Source: Chimonanthus salicifolius | Taxonomy: Eukaryota; Streptophyta; Magnoliopsida; Laurales; Calycanthaceae | Assembly (NCBI GenBank): GCA_013350335.1 | Contig: CM023541.1 | Location: 36,696,739-36,760,738 of the forward strand | Direction: 5' to 3' | Length of the DNA: 64,000 nucleotides | Shown here: positions 48,201-57,848 of the stretch, one piece after another | How the letters are laid out: the number at the start of each line of letters is the position of its first letter | Position numbering within the stretch: the stretch's first letter is position 1 | Program-made: the position numbers and the translations under genes | The notes under the pieces: model-generated | What the model was told of the DNA's origin: nothing | The model's database searches: none | Seen by the model: the letters and a program-made list of their open reading frames with translations, nothing else

Positions 48201-51200
48201 GAAAATTGAATCGTATCGTAAATCGTTAATACATCTTGAATCGCAAATCGTGTATCGTAAATCGTATAATCGTAAGATTCATAAGTGTTTTCCCCCAAAA
48301 TATTTAATATATGAAATAACATAAAATATATCTAAAATATAATAACATGAGTAATTCTCCAACTTTCTTTCAATATGAAGTGAATTCTATGTAATTAGTT
48401 CATTAGAACTCAAATTTCAATGCTCCAACTCCCCAAAGTATAAGACCAGTATATAATCCAACTATATTATGAAAAGTCAATAATGAATTAAAAAACCTTC
48501 AAAAAATCGAAAGGTCTTAAATGCTCATCACCTCAAACTTTAAAAACCATTAAAACGAAATGTTTCATGCTGTCACACTCCTAATAACCTCATAATTTTA
48601 TTATTTATATGAATCGTAAGATTTGTTGATAGATACGAATCGTTCTTCTTATTATATCGTATGAATCGTAAGATACAAATCATGTATTGTAAGATTTTAA
48701 CAACCATGGTCCCAACTAATAAAGAATTGTTCACTCTCTTAATTGATTACCATTACCAGAAAATATGTCAACTTCCAGGATTGTTAGACATGAATTGAAA
48801 TTTTGGTAAAGTACTACCCACTTTCAATAGCAAAATGTCATCCACAATACTTGTGTATATCAGATATGCAACTCTGTTGCTAAGATGGTCATATTTTCTT
48901 TCCCTCCTTTCTTTCCACTGGCTGCTCCCCTCCACTTTCATCACCCTCATTAATAGTTGGGGTCGGGTCCCTTCCATTAAAAAGGTCAAGCCCTTTGGAT
49001 GCTGGTACTTCTTGCAGTCATTTGAGCAGCCTGACATGAGTGTTACAGGAGAATGTTTGATGGCAAGGTTTCTTCATCATCCAATCTTGTTTTCCACATC
49101 AGGTCTTCCATCATTGAATGGCCATTATCAGGAGACATTTTTAAGGGTTATTCAGTGAATAATTTTGTAGGAGATAAGTCTGATATCTCTTAATGTATAT
49201 GCTCTAATTTGTTATGTAGTTTGATTGGGAATTTGACCTCATTTTCTCATTGAAGCTATATTTCTTTTTCCATTCCTGTTAATAAACTATTTGTTACCTC
49301 TCAAAGGAAAATATGCAACTCTGTTTATATTACTAGTTGATAAGACCTTAATTCATATTATTCCTTTATTCCAATAGCACTTACATGCTACTACATGGTT
49401 TATGTATTTCTGCCTTCATATACTAGTTTGTGTTTTACAAAATTATGAATAAAACTCACTAAAATACATAATCAATATCTTTACACATGTCAGTATTTTA
49501 CAGACTATGGATGTGTTTATGCAAAAGTATTTTGTGTTTGACGCATTGTGTCCATGCCCAGCATGAATGCACATCTAAATATCCAAGCTGTGCGGTTGCA
49601 AATACAGATGATCCTCAGCTGCAAGATCGAAAGAGGTCTAGGAAACAGCTAGTTAGGAGTGGCATATCTATAATAGCTCAAACGCATTTTGTTAGATCAT
49701 TAACATGGATGATTAGTAGAACTGCTGCAAAACTTCCGAACTCAAACTCATACAGCATGTTCACAATATCTCCAAAAAAGTTTGATCATAATTTTTTATT
49801 AAAAAAAAGTTCACCACTATAGTTACTGGATTATCAACTTAGCTTCAGTGACTTTTGTCTAGGAACATATAGGCCGTATGGCCTTGAAGGACCCTTTATT
49901 CCAACATTACGGAGATCATTGAAACATCATCTTGCAGAAAATCCAGTTTTATCTATTAAAGAAATGCATCAAGCATTTTTCCTACTCTCTTTTTCCATTT
50001 TAAAAAAGAAACAGTCAAAATTTTATTTCAATAAAAAAAAAAAAATCGTTGCTAGCTCATAAAGCAATGGGCAAAATAAATACAGCAAACAACTGTACAT
50101 GCTAGAAGAAATACAAAAAAAAAAGTGTGCTGTTAATGGGGAGCCCTAAACCCTGTACTAAGAACCATATATTTCCGATCTCTGTACAAATCTAATGCTT
50201 TGAATTCCTCAAACTCCCAAGCAACTAGTCCAATGGTGTTGCTGGTCAATATCCAAATACCCACAATTCAAACCAACTCATGCTCATACGTAAAATATGT
50301 TAAAAGTGGAAGATGCTGCCAGCACCACCACCACATTTGGGTGGGCTGGCATGCAGACATGCACGGTTGAAAATAACAAGGATGGGATGGATTTAGAAGG
50401 CCACCGAAACCCAACAGTGGCTTGGTTTCCTCTCTCTCTCCTTTCTTTGATTAATTTATAATTATTTTGAGGGATTTTTGTAGAGACTTTCTCTCCCAAT
50501 TTTAAGAGAGGATCAGGCCCTGAATTGTGACAAACAAATTATTTGGGCTCTTCCTTTGGATATCTTTGAGTGTTTTTTTAGAGACTTTGTGATAGTTCTG
50601 ACAAGAACATGTAACACAACTGGTTAAGGCTCATTGTTACAGCCTACGGGTTCAAATCCTATCGGGTCAAATAGGGCAGCCGGTCCATAGAAATAATTTG
50701 ACAAATTCGAATATAAAAGCCAACTCTAAGTTGATGGGATAAATAGCTTATATTTAAGATTGAAATTGTGAGTCTTTAGATTCATGCTGAGGACATTATA
50801 ATTCTCTCAATTTTTTTTCTCTTCTACTTACTGAAGCCATCATCATTTTTACCAATGACGTAGGCATTAACGCCGAACTACATTAAATTACTATCTCACT
50901 TATGTTGTATATTTGTGTGATTTATTTTTATTTATTTTCCCTATTGCAACATTTCAACTTAACAACATAATATGCCCAATAAAAAATTAGATATCCGATT
51001 AAAAGCAATCCTGTTCACACAATGGGTAATATCTCTGCAAAAAGTCTGCTGTCCCATTTTGTTTAGGGGAAAAAAGTGCAGCACCAGTTAGCCATTGGAT
51101 TTAGCCAGGATAATGTATAATTTTGGCAATTTATATAAAAAGATGATGAAAAATAACGGCACCTACTTAATTTTTAAAAATAATAATTAAAAAAAAAAGG

Positions 51201-51423
51201 GCTAAAGGAGGTTACAAATGGCAGAGAAGGAGATGCCCATATAAAAGGGAAAGCAGGAGTTCCTCTTGCTGCACTCGCAGAGGATTCCAAGCACGATGAC
51301 GGTGTCTTTGGGTCGTATGACTTTGTCGAGAGCCCAATTCAGCGGCGCAAGGTTCCCGCATTTGCGGTTGGCATCCATGACCACAATCACACTAGCTCGG
51401 GAACTCGAAGCCTCCAATCCCAT
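27182..51423 (-). CDS. USP-domain / kinase-like protein (pseudokinase), nine exons, complete
   Basis: Exons: 51423-51216, 47822-47695, 47580-47483, 46712-46150, 35239-35076, 34652-34573, 34130-34004, 28437-28288 and 27229-27182, totalling 1,566 nt or 521 residues. Every intron is GT-AG and every phase joins. Residues about 10-168 form a universal-stress-protein-like alpha/beta domain (ASVIVVMDANR, DTVIVLGILC, HWIVLDSHLK, HVGCNVAVMKS). After a serine-rich linker, about 238-518 is a kinase fold (NFTLGEIESMTDGF, RVRHRNILNLAGYC, LDVYAFGVLLLELITG, ALLCVKNDSGHRPTASE). The beta-3 lysine survives (LIVKCF, about residue 278), but HRD reads RLD, DFG reads NFG (390-392) and no APE follows. Plant relatives of this architecture are annotated as inactive or receptor-like cytoplasmic kinases, and NFG is, to my knowledge, usual for them. 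I infer a cytosolic signalling pseudokinase. About 94% of the gene is intron. Confidence 0.92.
28288..28437 (-). CDS. Kinase-like gene exon 8 (C-lobe end)
   Basis: 150 nt, 50 codons, phase 0 to 0, from acceptor tttctgcag to donor GTAAGT. It encodes TGSLSQVIDQRLTYSCDSKE, SSAALLCVKNDSGHRPTASE; the arginine in GHRP corresponds to the conserved kinase subdomain XI arginine. Confidence 0.92.
29430..29672 (+). pseudogene. 5'-truncated LINE RNase H tail
   Basis: In kinase-like intron 7. The frame ending at 29576 reads MYHWAPRSANSEIDELARHD, which fits the C-terminal RNase H motif H-x-PR-x-AN-x-x-x-D-x-LA of plant LINEs. After the stop comes a T-rich 3' UTR and taatgaagttacttcaaaaaaaa, a typical LINE end. 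The upstream boundary is uncertain. Confidence 0.6.
31062..31297 (+). repeat. Left LTR of deleted copia
   Basis: 236 bp. Shares tttcacattttacatgtgca and ttgattaaacacaagaa with the right LTR. Followed by tgatttcaatcg, a poor match to the initiator-tRNA primer site. Confidence 0.92.
31755..32276 (-). pseudogene. Inverted copia RT segment
   Basis: The minus strand encodes VCKLKKAIYDLKQSLWAWFD, RSVFIYHADSI and LLIYIDDIVLTGNDAPF (32,276-32,022). Beyond a stop it continues with an IKDLGSLRYFLEIEVSRSS-type segment and VGKLIYLS-type codons near 31,760. The YIDD active-site box is intact, but the segment is reversed relative to the LTRs and to the RNase H end at 32,253. Confidence 0.9.
32253..32457 (+). 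pseudogene. copia RNase H C-terminal fragment
   Basis: Encodes MFHERIKHIEVDCQFLRHHV, TPYLQSKDQLADML and SKLRLINIFVPA, then TGA and the polypurine tract. Normal orientation for the LTRs. Confidence 0.92.
32465..32702 (+). repeat. Right LTR of deleted copia
   Basis: 238 bp, ends ...ccttgtaaca, abutting the aggag target duplication. Confidence 0.92.
33249..33446 (+). repeat. 99-bp tandem duplication
   Basis: cataaatttgttaagcc...accataagggcaatacaa...tttactatctacaaaa occurs at 33249 and again at 33348. The second copy has a few extra bases (ttttgttc). In kinase-like intron 7. Confidence 0.88.
34004..34130 (-). CDS. Kinase-like gene exon 7 (helix F)
   Basis: 127 nt, phase 2 to 0, encoding KYATTPEDERLSLDVYAFGV and LLLELITGQKALSIDGGQML. 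SLDVYAFG is the helix-F aspartate motif. The acceptor tgatgattgaaag is weak in pyrimidines, but it is the only one that keeps frame with exon 6. Confidence 0.87.
34573..34652 (-). CDS. Kinase-like gene exon 6 (NFG activation segment)
   Basis: 80 nt between acceptor tttaatgtttaag and donor GTAAGA, phase 0 to 2, encoding VANFGSAKWLDDDSESDTTS and SFERLS. The DFG aspartate position is asparagine. Confidence 0.88.
35076..35239 (-). CDS. Kinase-like gene exon 5 (C-lobe, degenerate catalytic loop)
   Basis: 164 nt, phase 1 to 0, encoding DELAKKLSWKVRWDIALGVA, LRYLQEEC and GPVVRLDVSSIHIALSHNFS. The last part is the catalytic loop position: RLD with V-S-S following, where active kinases have HRDxKxxN. 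Confidence 0.92.
36086..36414. mobile_element. Possible MITE with GAGCGAYHGTCA ends
   Basis: gagcgattgtcatccatgag near 36,089 and the reverse complement of ggggtgactgtcgctc at 36,399-36,414 share about 14 of 20 positions. The interior has no coding frame. Target duplication not found. In kinase-like intron 4. Confidence 0.3.
37393..37726. mobile_element. GGGTC-rich MITE inserted in the LINE endonuclease
   Basis: atgacccgacccgagaaatc through agttgcagccctat matches the element at 23,431-23,619 at both conserved blocks (gagaaatcatgcggg and ccataaatat) but is longer, with more cgggtcgggtt units. The left tagggctgcaa terminus is missing. It separates ...DDIQSWCSA from WCLGGDFN of the LINE. Confidence 0.75.
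38487..39207. other. Unidentified insertion of about 720 bp within the LINE
   Basis: LINE similarity stops at TWYYSSIFQ (38,490) and resumes at EPSFLRPRMDR (39,205). The block between is more C-rich than its surroundings and has no LINE, copia or gypsy motif that I recognise. A ttcca pentamer occurs at both junctions and could be a 5-bp target duplication. It could be a captured gene fragment, an LTR or a non-autonomous element. Confidence 0.5.
42246..42845. other. Intron sequence, nothing recognised
   Basis: Contains a short CA/CG-rich run (cacgcgcgcacaaagacatgcatgcacacacgc region, 42,300-42,340). No gene. Confidence 0.4.
42880..43440 (+). mobile_element. LTR-like sequence with a minisatellite
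   Basis: A TATA-like cttataaatacaatgcatg (43,106) follows a T-rich block with five tandem units (42,978-43,100), then a typical LTR R/U5-like stretch with CT-rich phrases. Architecture is that of a plant LTR promoter, but termini and partner copy were not found, so this may be a solo or truncated LTR. Confidence 0.4.
42978..43100 (+). repeat. Minisatellite, 24-26 bp units
   Basis: Three units of ctttcctatttgatttagga followed by ctaa/ctag, then two longer units of tccttttctattttgattta. Both strands therefore show repeated open peptides, which is an artefact of the repeat. Confidence 0.92.
43450..44920. other. Intron sequence, nothing recognised
   Basis: The frames at 43470-43677 and 44388-44832 have no recognisable domain. 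No element ends found. Confidence 0.4.
44925..45750 (+). mobile_element. RTE-type LINE 3' end, tandemly triplicated with a 227-bp period
   Basis: The first part encodes a degenerate RTE-like ORF2 C-terminus (MLDEWIN/KNRVRNN-type, then FRLRWFGHISRR-type in a shifted frame). The block from gaagacaagagacag to tgttgaaaagatgta occurs at 45,075, 45,302 and 45,529. Each copy encodes RVERIQDAGTRRVRPMKTWR, matching the VRR...RGRPKKTW end of plant RTE LINEs, followed by gatgatgat, the short repeat such elements end in. Copy 3 is a few bases shorter. In kinase-like intron 4. Confidence 0.85.
46150..46712 (-). CDS. Kinase-like gene exon 4 (USP end, linker, kinase N-lobe)
   Basis: 563 nt, the largest exon, from acceptor ttctattgacag to donor GTAAGT. 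It encodes HLKNDRTFIYEHVGCNVAVM, a serine/acidic linker, then NFTLGEIESMTDGFADENLL, the N-lobe with lysine in LIVKCF, the helix FFSELEILSRVRHRNILNL and the hinge to GSLDKHLE. Confidence 0.94.
47483..47580 (-). CDS. Kinase-like gene exon 3
   Basis: 98 nt, phase 0 to 2, encoding VKLEVKLAAGFSPKMITVEE and AQKTNTHWIVLD, the USP strand with the usual ...ANWVVLD motif. Donor GTGGCT at 47482. Confidence 0.9.
47695..47822 (-). CDS. Kinase-like gene exon 2
   Basis: 128 nt after acceptor catatcttccttag, ending in donor GTAGGT, phase 1 to 0. It encodes EKLEFSAPGEMTPKVLEEEI and KKREEYQVALQPFYRQCKKNE, a charged helix in the USP-like domain. Confidence 0.9.
47943..47985. repeat. (TA)n-(TG)n compound microsatellite
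   Basis: ttatatatatatatatatag then a TG run of about seven units. In kinase-like intron 1. Confidence 0.9.
48196..48708. mobile_element. 513-bp MITE with 9-12-bp target duplication
   Basis: gtcccaac[c/t]aat flanks the unit at 48,184-48,195 and 48,709-48,720 (one mismatch). The subterminal parts are inverted: attgtgaaaattgaatcgta at the left and tgtaagattttaacaacc at the right. Both ends are packed with aatcgtaa/cgtatc phrases. Duplication length suggests a Mutator-like element. In kinase-like intron 1. Confidence 0.68.
50607..50690 (+). mobile_element. tRNA-related SINE head
   Basis: taacacaactggttaaggc resembles an A-box and, about 30 bp on, acgggttcaaatcctatcgg a B-box (GGTTCAAATCC). A complete tRNA clover-leaf is not possible, so this is a SINE 5' region or tRNA relic rather than a tRNA gene. 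In kinase-like intron 1. Confidence 0.45.
51216..51423 (-). CDS. Kinase-like gene exon 1 (start, USP beta-1 to beta-2)
   Basis: ATG at 51423, MGLEASSSRASVIVVMDANR, then ALDKVIRPKDTVIVLGILCE and MGISFSAI. Donor GTAACC at 51215, phase 1. The next exon completes a tryptophan codon, giving ...SAIWEKLEF, the expected continuation. Confidence 0.9.
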
Positions 51424-53548
51424 CTTTTAACTAGGGTTTCAACTTTTCTTTCTCTCTGCTTCTGCTCTATTGCTGTGGAGGAAGAATTGGATTGGGAATG
51501 AAGTGATATGAAATCGTGGGTATGGAATAAGTACGATTCCATATTCGGATCCGCTAATGCAATCGTTGGAATATTTGGAATTGGAGTGAGGGTAAGAGAC
51601 AGAAAGCAGTGGATGGATGTGGAGATGGAAATATGTTTGAGATCGTTGCTTCCTAAGGTTTTGGAAATAACAAGAGTGGTGGGAAGAGAGTAGACAAGGG
51701 TTTTAGTATTCAATTCAATGAATTTGTTCAAATTCTGGAGGGAAGCGTGACGCGTCCATGGGTACAAAGAAAATCCAAACCGGTCCGGCTGGCCTACCTC
51801 CAATCAAACAGAACAAAAGAATTCATAGTAGGGATGGCCAAATTCTTTTTAAGGCATGCTCCGAGAATTGATCTGGCCACCACACCATTACTTCTTCATC
51901 AATATTTTTATTTTGTCTTTTTAGTTTTTTTAATTTATTATAGTAAATTAAAGAGTAAAATGATAATCAATATACTATTATTATATTTTAGTGGTTTGCA
52001 AATTAATTCTCTAAAATAAAAGATAAAATGAGAAACGTGCCCAATCTCCATAAAAATATACTAAAATTAATTCCTTATTTTGTATGTAGTTTCACACGTA
52101 AGAAAGGCACGAGAAAAACTAATTTGCATGACTCTCATTAGAAATAGAAATTGGTTTTCTTAAAAATAACTCTTTAAAGGGATTTTTAGAGGGAAATAGC
52201 CCAAAAGTTGTGAATTTGGGTCAATAGGTGGAAATTGGAATGAGTCAGATTTTTTTTTAGACCAAATTGTTCTCATTTTGTAGAGGACTACATGAATGAC
52301 ACTTATGACTGCCTGCACTGGTATTATAAGCACAAGTGCTAGATTTAATAGCATCGGCGCTAGTTTTTTCTTTTATAAATATTATGTATACTCTTAAAAA
52401 ATATTGAAGTTGTTGTGATTTACCATCGTTTCATTTTTTGAAAAAGAAAAAAGTAATTATTAAGAGGTGTTCATTTGTCTAACCCAACTTAAATAAACAG
52501 GTTTCTATAAAGATTTTTTGTTCAACAAGCTGGATTCAAGCTTTTAAACTCAAGTACAATTAAGTACGATTGCAACGGATCTTGAGAGGCTTTAAGTAAA
52601 CACCAAAGCCTAACCTCAACCTAAAAAAATGAGCTTCGATAGAGATTTTTTGATCGAATGATTGAGCTCAAGCTTTTAAGCCCAAACGCTCGCACCTGCA
52701 CTTATAATACCATGGGCAGTCAACTGTCATCATGCAATCCACTGCAAGAATGGGGCAATTTGGTCCTAAAAAAATTTAAATAGGCATACTAGACACCTTA
52801 ACCCAATTTCAATTTCAAAAGACGCACGGACTTGAATTTGCAATTTTTGAGGTATTTCCTGCCAAAAATCCTTAAATATTTTCTCACGTGTATCATACAA
52901 AATTATCAATGCATACTTTTATTCAAAAGTTCATCTTTTAATAAAAAGAAATTTATTTTATTTTTTAAAAACGACTTTAACTCTACTGTGTAATTATTTT
53001 CATTTAAAAATCCTTTAATAATGCAAAGGAAAATTGCTAAACAGGGATGAGAATGTAAAGGACCAGGCACATTTCTCTCCACCCAAGTAGCACTTGCGAA
53101 GGTGTCTGTGCCAATGTTTTTACATGATTACCGTTTTACCCTTTTTACATGGAACCTCAATTTCATGTGTTTTTAAAACATAAAGGATAGTTCAATGGGC
53201 CAAATGGATCCACCTGAGTCCATTTGCTAAAGTTAATGGACTCCTGAATTAAAATCTGGCTGGACCAGACATCCCATTAGGTCATCCATTTGATAAAAAA
53301 AAAAAGCAAGTGAGGCCAGGCAGGTAGTGAGGTGGGTCCTGGTTCATTTACAGTCTTAAGCAGGCTCTTGAGCTTGGAAAAAAAATTCCAAGAGTTTTAT
53401 AGGTTTCTTGTGCTTTTAGATCAATTAACATATACAAGCATATAGTCGGTCTTTGAGTAAACAATGAATAGGTTTTGGGTTTTCAGTAACTACAATTTCA
53501 CATTTTTAACACTAAACATTGATAGCAAACTAAGTCTTTACTATGAAA
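51424..53548. other. Upstream region of the kinase-like gene
   Basis: The promoter and 5' UTR of the minus-strand gene must start here. I cannot single out a TATA box with confidence. The longer frames at 51387-51803 overlap the start in other frames and carry no domain. The rest is AT-rich with no element ends found. Confidence 0.4.
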
Positions 53549-53880
53549 CTGACAAAAGTCCTATATCACCCGGACTGAAACACGAAGACTTTATATAACA
53601 CATGAGACACTCTCTTTTCAATGGCTACCTTTCAAGAGCAAATTCTACTTTAAGAATGTTAAAGATGATTTTCTTCATGGTATTAGAGTAGGCATGTGCA
53701 AGAGCTACACGTGAAGGAGTATAAGCAATTGCACATAAAGGAGGGTGTGAAGTTGACAAAAGTCTCACATCGCCTAAGACTGAAATACCAATTACTCTAT
53801 ATAATATTTGAGGCAAATGACTTGCTTTTCAAAGTGAATTTTACTTCAAAAATATTAACATGATTTTCTTCACCTATAAC
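53549..53880 (+). repeat. Imperfect tandem repeat, about 204-bp period
   Basis: tgacaaaagtcctatatcac...gattttcttcatgg (from 53,550) recurs as tgacaaaagtctcacatcgc...gattttcttcacct (from 53,754). The phrase aaagtc[t/c]cacatcgcc is widespread in plant retroelement LTRs, so this may be LTR debris. Confidence 0.65.
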
Positions 53881-54107
53881 ACTAATATACGAGTAATGGC
53901 TTAAAATGATTAACCATTGATGAGTACAAATCTACTAAAATATATGCTGAAATATGTATAAGACAATATGCATAGATATTTAGATGAAGCTTTATTCTTA
54001 TCTAACTTTCTAAGCGTGTCATATACACAATAAAAATCTATGATTTATAAGGCAGAATCACGTACTAAAATGATTAAATGTCTTTAGCACAGATCAATAT
54101 AACTTTG

Positions 54108-54198
54108 GTGTGTCTTAGGGGTAGGAGTCCACCCGTGAGAGTTTTACGCGTGGTATCCTGTGGTTTCCCACACGTAAATTCAAAAAAAAAAAAGTGAT
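54108..54198 (+). mobile_element. SINE 3' part (same family as 25,515)
   Basis: tttggtgtgtcttaggggta, cccgtgagagttttacg, gtatcctgtggtttcccaca, cgtaaattc and an A run. The tRNA-like head is missing, so it is 5'-truncated. Confidence 0.72.
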
Positions 54199-55486
54199 CA
54201 ACATAATTTTTCAAACAACATTCATATTTTTTTTTTCAAACAATATTCATATTTTGACGAAGCAACAACATTACAAATGATTTTAAATTGTGAAGAATAA
54301 AATTGCAATCATTAAGGACTAATTTTTAATTAGCTAAAAACATAAAAGACTTGTATAAAAATTACTCATGTTTTTAGTTCAACTACGGAATCCCTAATGA
54401 CTACAAATTTGATAGTCACTGTAGTCTCAACATTTCAAATTCATCTATCCATTTTATTTATAATATCAATTTTAATTCTTTGATAACCTAATACCCTAAT
54501 CGTAGATATCAATTCCATTCTAGTTGGAATGGACAAAACGTTTCAATTGGACAAAAATAGAATAAACGGCCTAAATTTTCTAATTGGAATGGGCCTAATC
54601 CAGTTGAAATGGGCCAGAAAAGCCTATTTCGACTCTAGCCATTCAACTCCACTGATTTCATTTTTGTTTTTTGTTTTTTCATATATTAATATGAATTCTA
54701 ACCGTGTAATTTTAAATAGAGTGGATCAACTCAAAATTTAAATTTTATTCACTTGATCTTAGTGATCAAAATAACTAGACATCCTTAATTTAAATATGTT
54801 TAGTGAATTTGACCACTAAGATTACGTGGTTAGAAATTCAAATTTGGATTTAAATTTGGTTCACTTGTAGCTCATCAAGTCTATTTGAAATTCAAACGAT
54901 TGATATTTTATGAATGTGAAAAGAATTTGAAAAAAAAAAAAAAATGAAACAAACTTGGTGTGCCCACGTGTTTTGAGTTTTAACCTTTTAAAATGAAAAT
55001 TCAAATTTATTTCTTGGATATTTCTTTTTGTCTAATTAGATTTTATTTGATTTCTATTAGAGTAAAATGTAAAACCTTTTGAATTATTTATGACTTAAAG
55101 ATTACAAACATGAATAGATATTTAATGATAGTTTATATTTTTTTTATTTACATTAATGTAAAATGATAAAAGTAATTAATTGCAATATTTTATAAGTTTG
55201 TACTATTGTTTAGATTTTACCATATTTTTAATTTTTATGTCAATTTTTTAAAGGAAACACTAAAAGAGACGAAACAATAAAATGTTCCACTATGACAATA
55301 AAATTGAAATAGGTTCTAGAATGAATCTGCCAAAGTATGGCCCTAATACATTAGTACTCATAACTCATAAGGGTGCTGAATGTGTGTGCTAATTTAAAAA
55401 TAAAAAATTACAATAGCACTTGTAATGATATTGCATTCCATTATCTTGTTAAAGAGGCTTAGTAGATGAATCTCTCTACTTAAAAC

Positions 55487-55532
55487 CGATGGGTATCCTG
55501 CAGTTTCCCATATGTGAATTAAAAAAAAAAAA
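55487..55532 (+). mobile_element. SINE 3' end, strongly truncated
   Basis: gatgggtatcctgcagtttc then ccatatgtgaatt and an A run: the last 45 bp or so of the same family. Confidence 0.6.
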
Positions 55533-55578
55533 AGTTTAGATGCTTTGACCAGTCATGTGGGTGAGTTTTGATCTATCG

Positions 55579-55998
55579 CAATGTTATCAAACCCGGTCTG
55601 ACCCGTGGGTTGACCCGCACCCGGCTGAAACACGGGTCGGGTCATTTAAAAACCCTTTTAGATTAAAAACCCTTTGTGAACTTCGAGCCAACCCAGTATA
55701 TCTAATAAACCCGTGACCCTTAAAAACTCTTTGTTTCTTTAAATGAAGAAAATGAAGATGAAGATGGTTGGTTTTTTTTTAGAATATGTTTTTTGGATTA
55801 TTAATTTTTGGTATTTACAATTGTGTTTGTGGAAGAAAAAAATATATTTTTATGAAATATAGTCTTAGTTAATAATTAGTATTATTTATAATATTATATT
55901 AATAGTACCGGTTTGACTATGGTCAACCCAATTTAACCTTATTTAACTCACCCTTCTTTCAAGAAGGGTTGCTCCACGGACTGGGTTTTAAAACATTG
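55579..55998. mobile_element. 420-bp hAT-type MITE
   Basis: Starts caatgttatcaaacccggtc and ends gactgggttttaaaacattg, an inverted pair with few mismatches. Flanked by 8-bp atctatcg (55,571-55,578) and atctatca (55,999-56,006), one mismatch. The interior is AT-rich and non-coding. Confidence 0.8.
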
Positions 55999-56497
55999 AT
56001 CTATCATACTAAAAAGGAAAAAAAAAGATGTATGGATAAAGATAAAAGCTATTAGAGAAATATTTACATCATTATAATCAATTAAATAATAATGAAATTT
56101 GACATGTACGTCAATCATAGTTGAACCTATATCTAAAGAATAAAATAATAATTTTAATAATTGACATTCACCACTAAATAGGCTCATATGAGACCCGTGC
56201 ACCCATATACATTATATGTGTAGACTCACAATAGCTTCATCCTATCTTACTAATATAAAGGAATTTTGTAGATTAATGAAAATTCAAACAAACTTTATTA
56301 AAATATGGCTGGCCATGTAGACACCACACTTTCTTGCCATCGGACACCCTTTTTGTTTTTAGGTGTGAAATTACCATTTTGCCCTTCTGTTTTAGACCCT
56401 GAATGAACATCCAGTTCATTTTTCGCTCGGACAGTCTCATTTCAGTGTGGTCTTCTCTTTGTGGGTTGTGAAGAGGGATTTTCAAATGGGGTCATTT

Positions 56498-56850
56498 CTC
56501 AACAGATTTCTACAAACAAGGTATCAAAATTCATCTACTCTGAATTTTATGAACTTCGGAACTGATTTTAAGTGAAAAATGTATAGTTTTTGGGCGTTTG
56601 GCTCGGGTTTTCAAACGAGTCGGTTTTTCAACCAATTTCTACAAACAAGGTATCAAAATTCATCTGGTCTTAATTTTATGAACTCCGGAACTGATTTTAA
56701 GTGAAAAGAGTATAGTTTTGGGCTTCAAAAATCATACTCAAAGAATTAAGGAAAAATGGTCTTCCCTCTTAATTCTTTGAGTACAACTTTTTAAGTCTAA
56801 AACTATACCATTTTCACTTAAAATCAATCCTGGAATTCATAAAATTTCCA
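56498..56850. repeat. Two direct copies and one inverted copy of an about 95-bp unit (fold-back)
   Basis: tttctacaaacaaggtatca...gaactgattttaagtgaaaa occurs at about 56,506 and 56,637 (131-bp period). At 56,769-56,848 its reverse complement appears (aaaactataccattttcact, taaaatcaatcctggaattc). The tight loop lies between actcaaagaattaa and ttaattctttgagt, so copy 2 and the inverted copy can form one long hairpin. Confidence 0.82.
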
Positions 56851-57680
56851 CGGACGCCGATATCTCGGTAATCCCATTTTTTTTACCCCTACTTTTTACT
56901 AAATGACTTGATGCAATTGCCTTTAGGTCAACTAAGTATAGGATAGGTTGAAGGGCTTAATTTTTTACATTCTATCTATAACGACTCGACCCGATCTGTC
57001 GGGATTTCTGGGAGATTTTCGGATCTCCATGTCAGATTAGGTGTTTTGGTGGCAGTGGAAAGAGTGTGGGCTCCATGGTGGGCCCGAGTTTGCCTGATTT
57101 CGAGCTTGGGAGCTCAAATGGCATTTAAGAAATTTTAAATTATTCTATTTTTGTCATGCAAAATATTTGAAAATCACATGGTTTTCTCCCAATGTTCGAC
57201 GTCTGACTTTTTAGCGGATTTTAGATTTTTGTTTTGAAGTCTCCATGTCATTTTTTTGGAAACTTTGTTTTCACACCTTTCGAGAATTTTTTCCTCAAAA
57301 AATAAAATAAAATAAAATAAACATTACTAATAATAACTGGATAAATAATATAAAATAAAAATATATAGTCTTATAAAATAAAATAAAATAATTCAAGAGT
57401 TCCTAGGCTTTGATATTTTATTAAAAAAAAAAGAAAAAAAAAAGAGACTTTGATGAACCCTAACCCAAGCCATAACCTTAAACCCTAATTCTCCCACCTA
57501 TATAATATCTCTTCTTTCTCTTTCAAAACCTAGCCCCATCCTATCATCTTCCTCCTCTCTTTCTCATCGCCCTAACCCTAAACCCTCCCTTCCCTCTCTT
57601 TCTCTAAAGCCGCCGCCACCAAACCCTAACCCTAGCCGCTGCCTTTTCTCTTTTTTTCTCTCTCCCTTTCTCGGTTCTTC

Positions 57681-57848
57681 TTCCCTCTCTTGAAACCTTA
57701 AACCCAAACCAAAGCCCTAACCCTAGATCTAAACCCCAAGCCGTCGCCATCCATCCTCTTTCTTACTCTTTCTCTCTCTTATTCCCTCTCTTGAAACCTT
57801 AAACCCAAACCAAAGCCCTAACCCTAGATCTAAACCCCAAGCCGTCGT
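57681..57848 (+). repeat. Direct repeat inside the solo LTR, 101-bp period
   Basis: ttccctctcttgaaacctta...ctagatctaaaccccaagcc is present at 57,681 and 57,782 almost unchanged. Confidence 0.88.

Noticed and set aside
49190..49320. LINE 3' tail
   Set aside because: taataaactatttgttacct with a short A run is suggestive, but no RNase H or RT coding sequence precedes it.
50607..50690. tRNA gene
   Set aside because: A- and B-box-like phrases are present but no full clover-leaf can be formed. Better explained as a SINE head.
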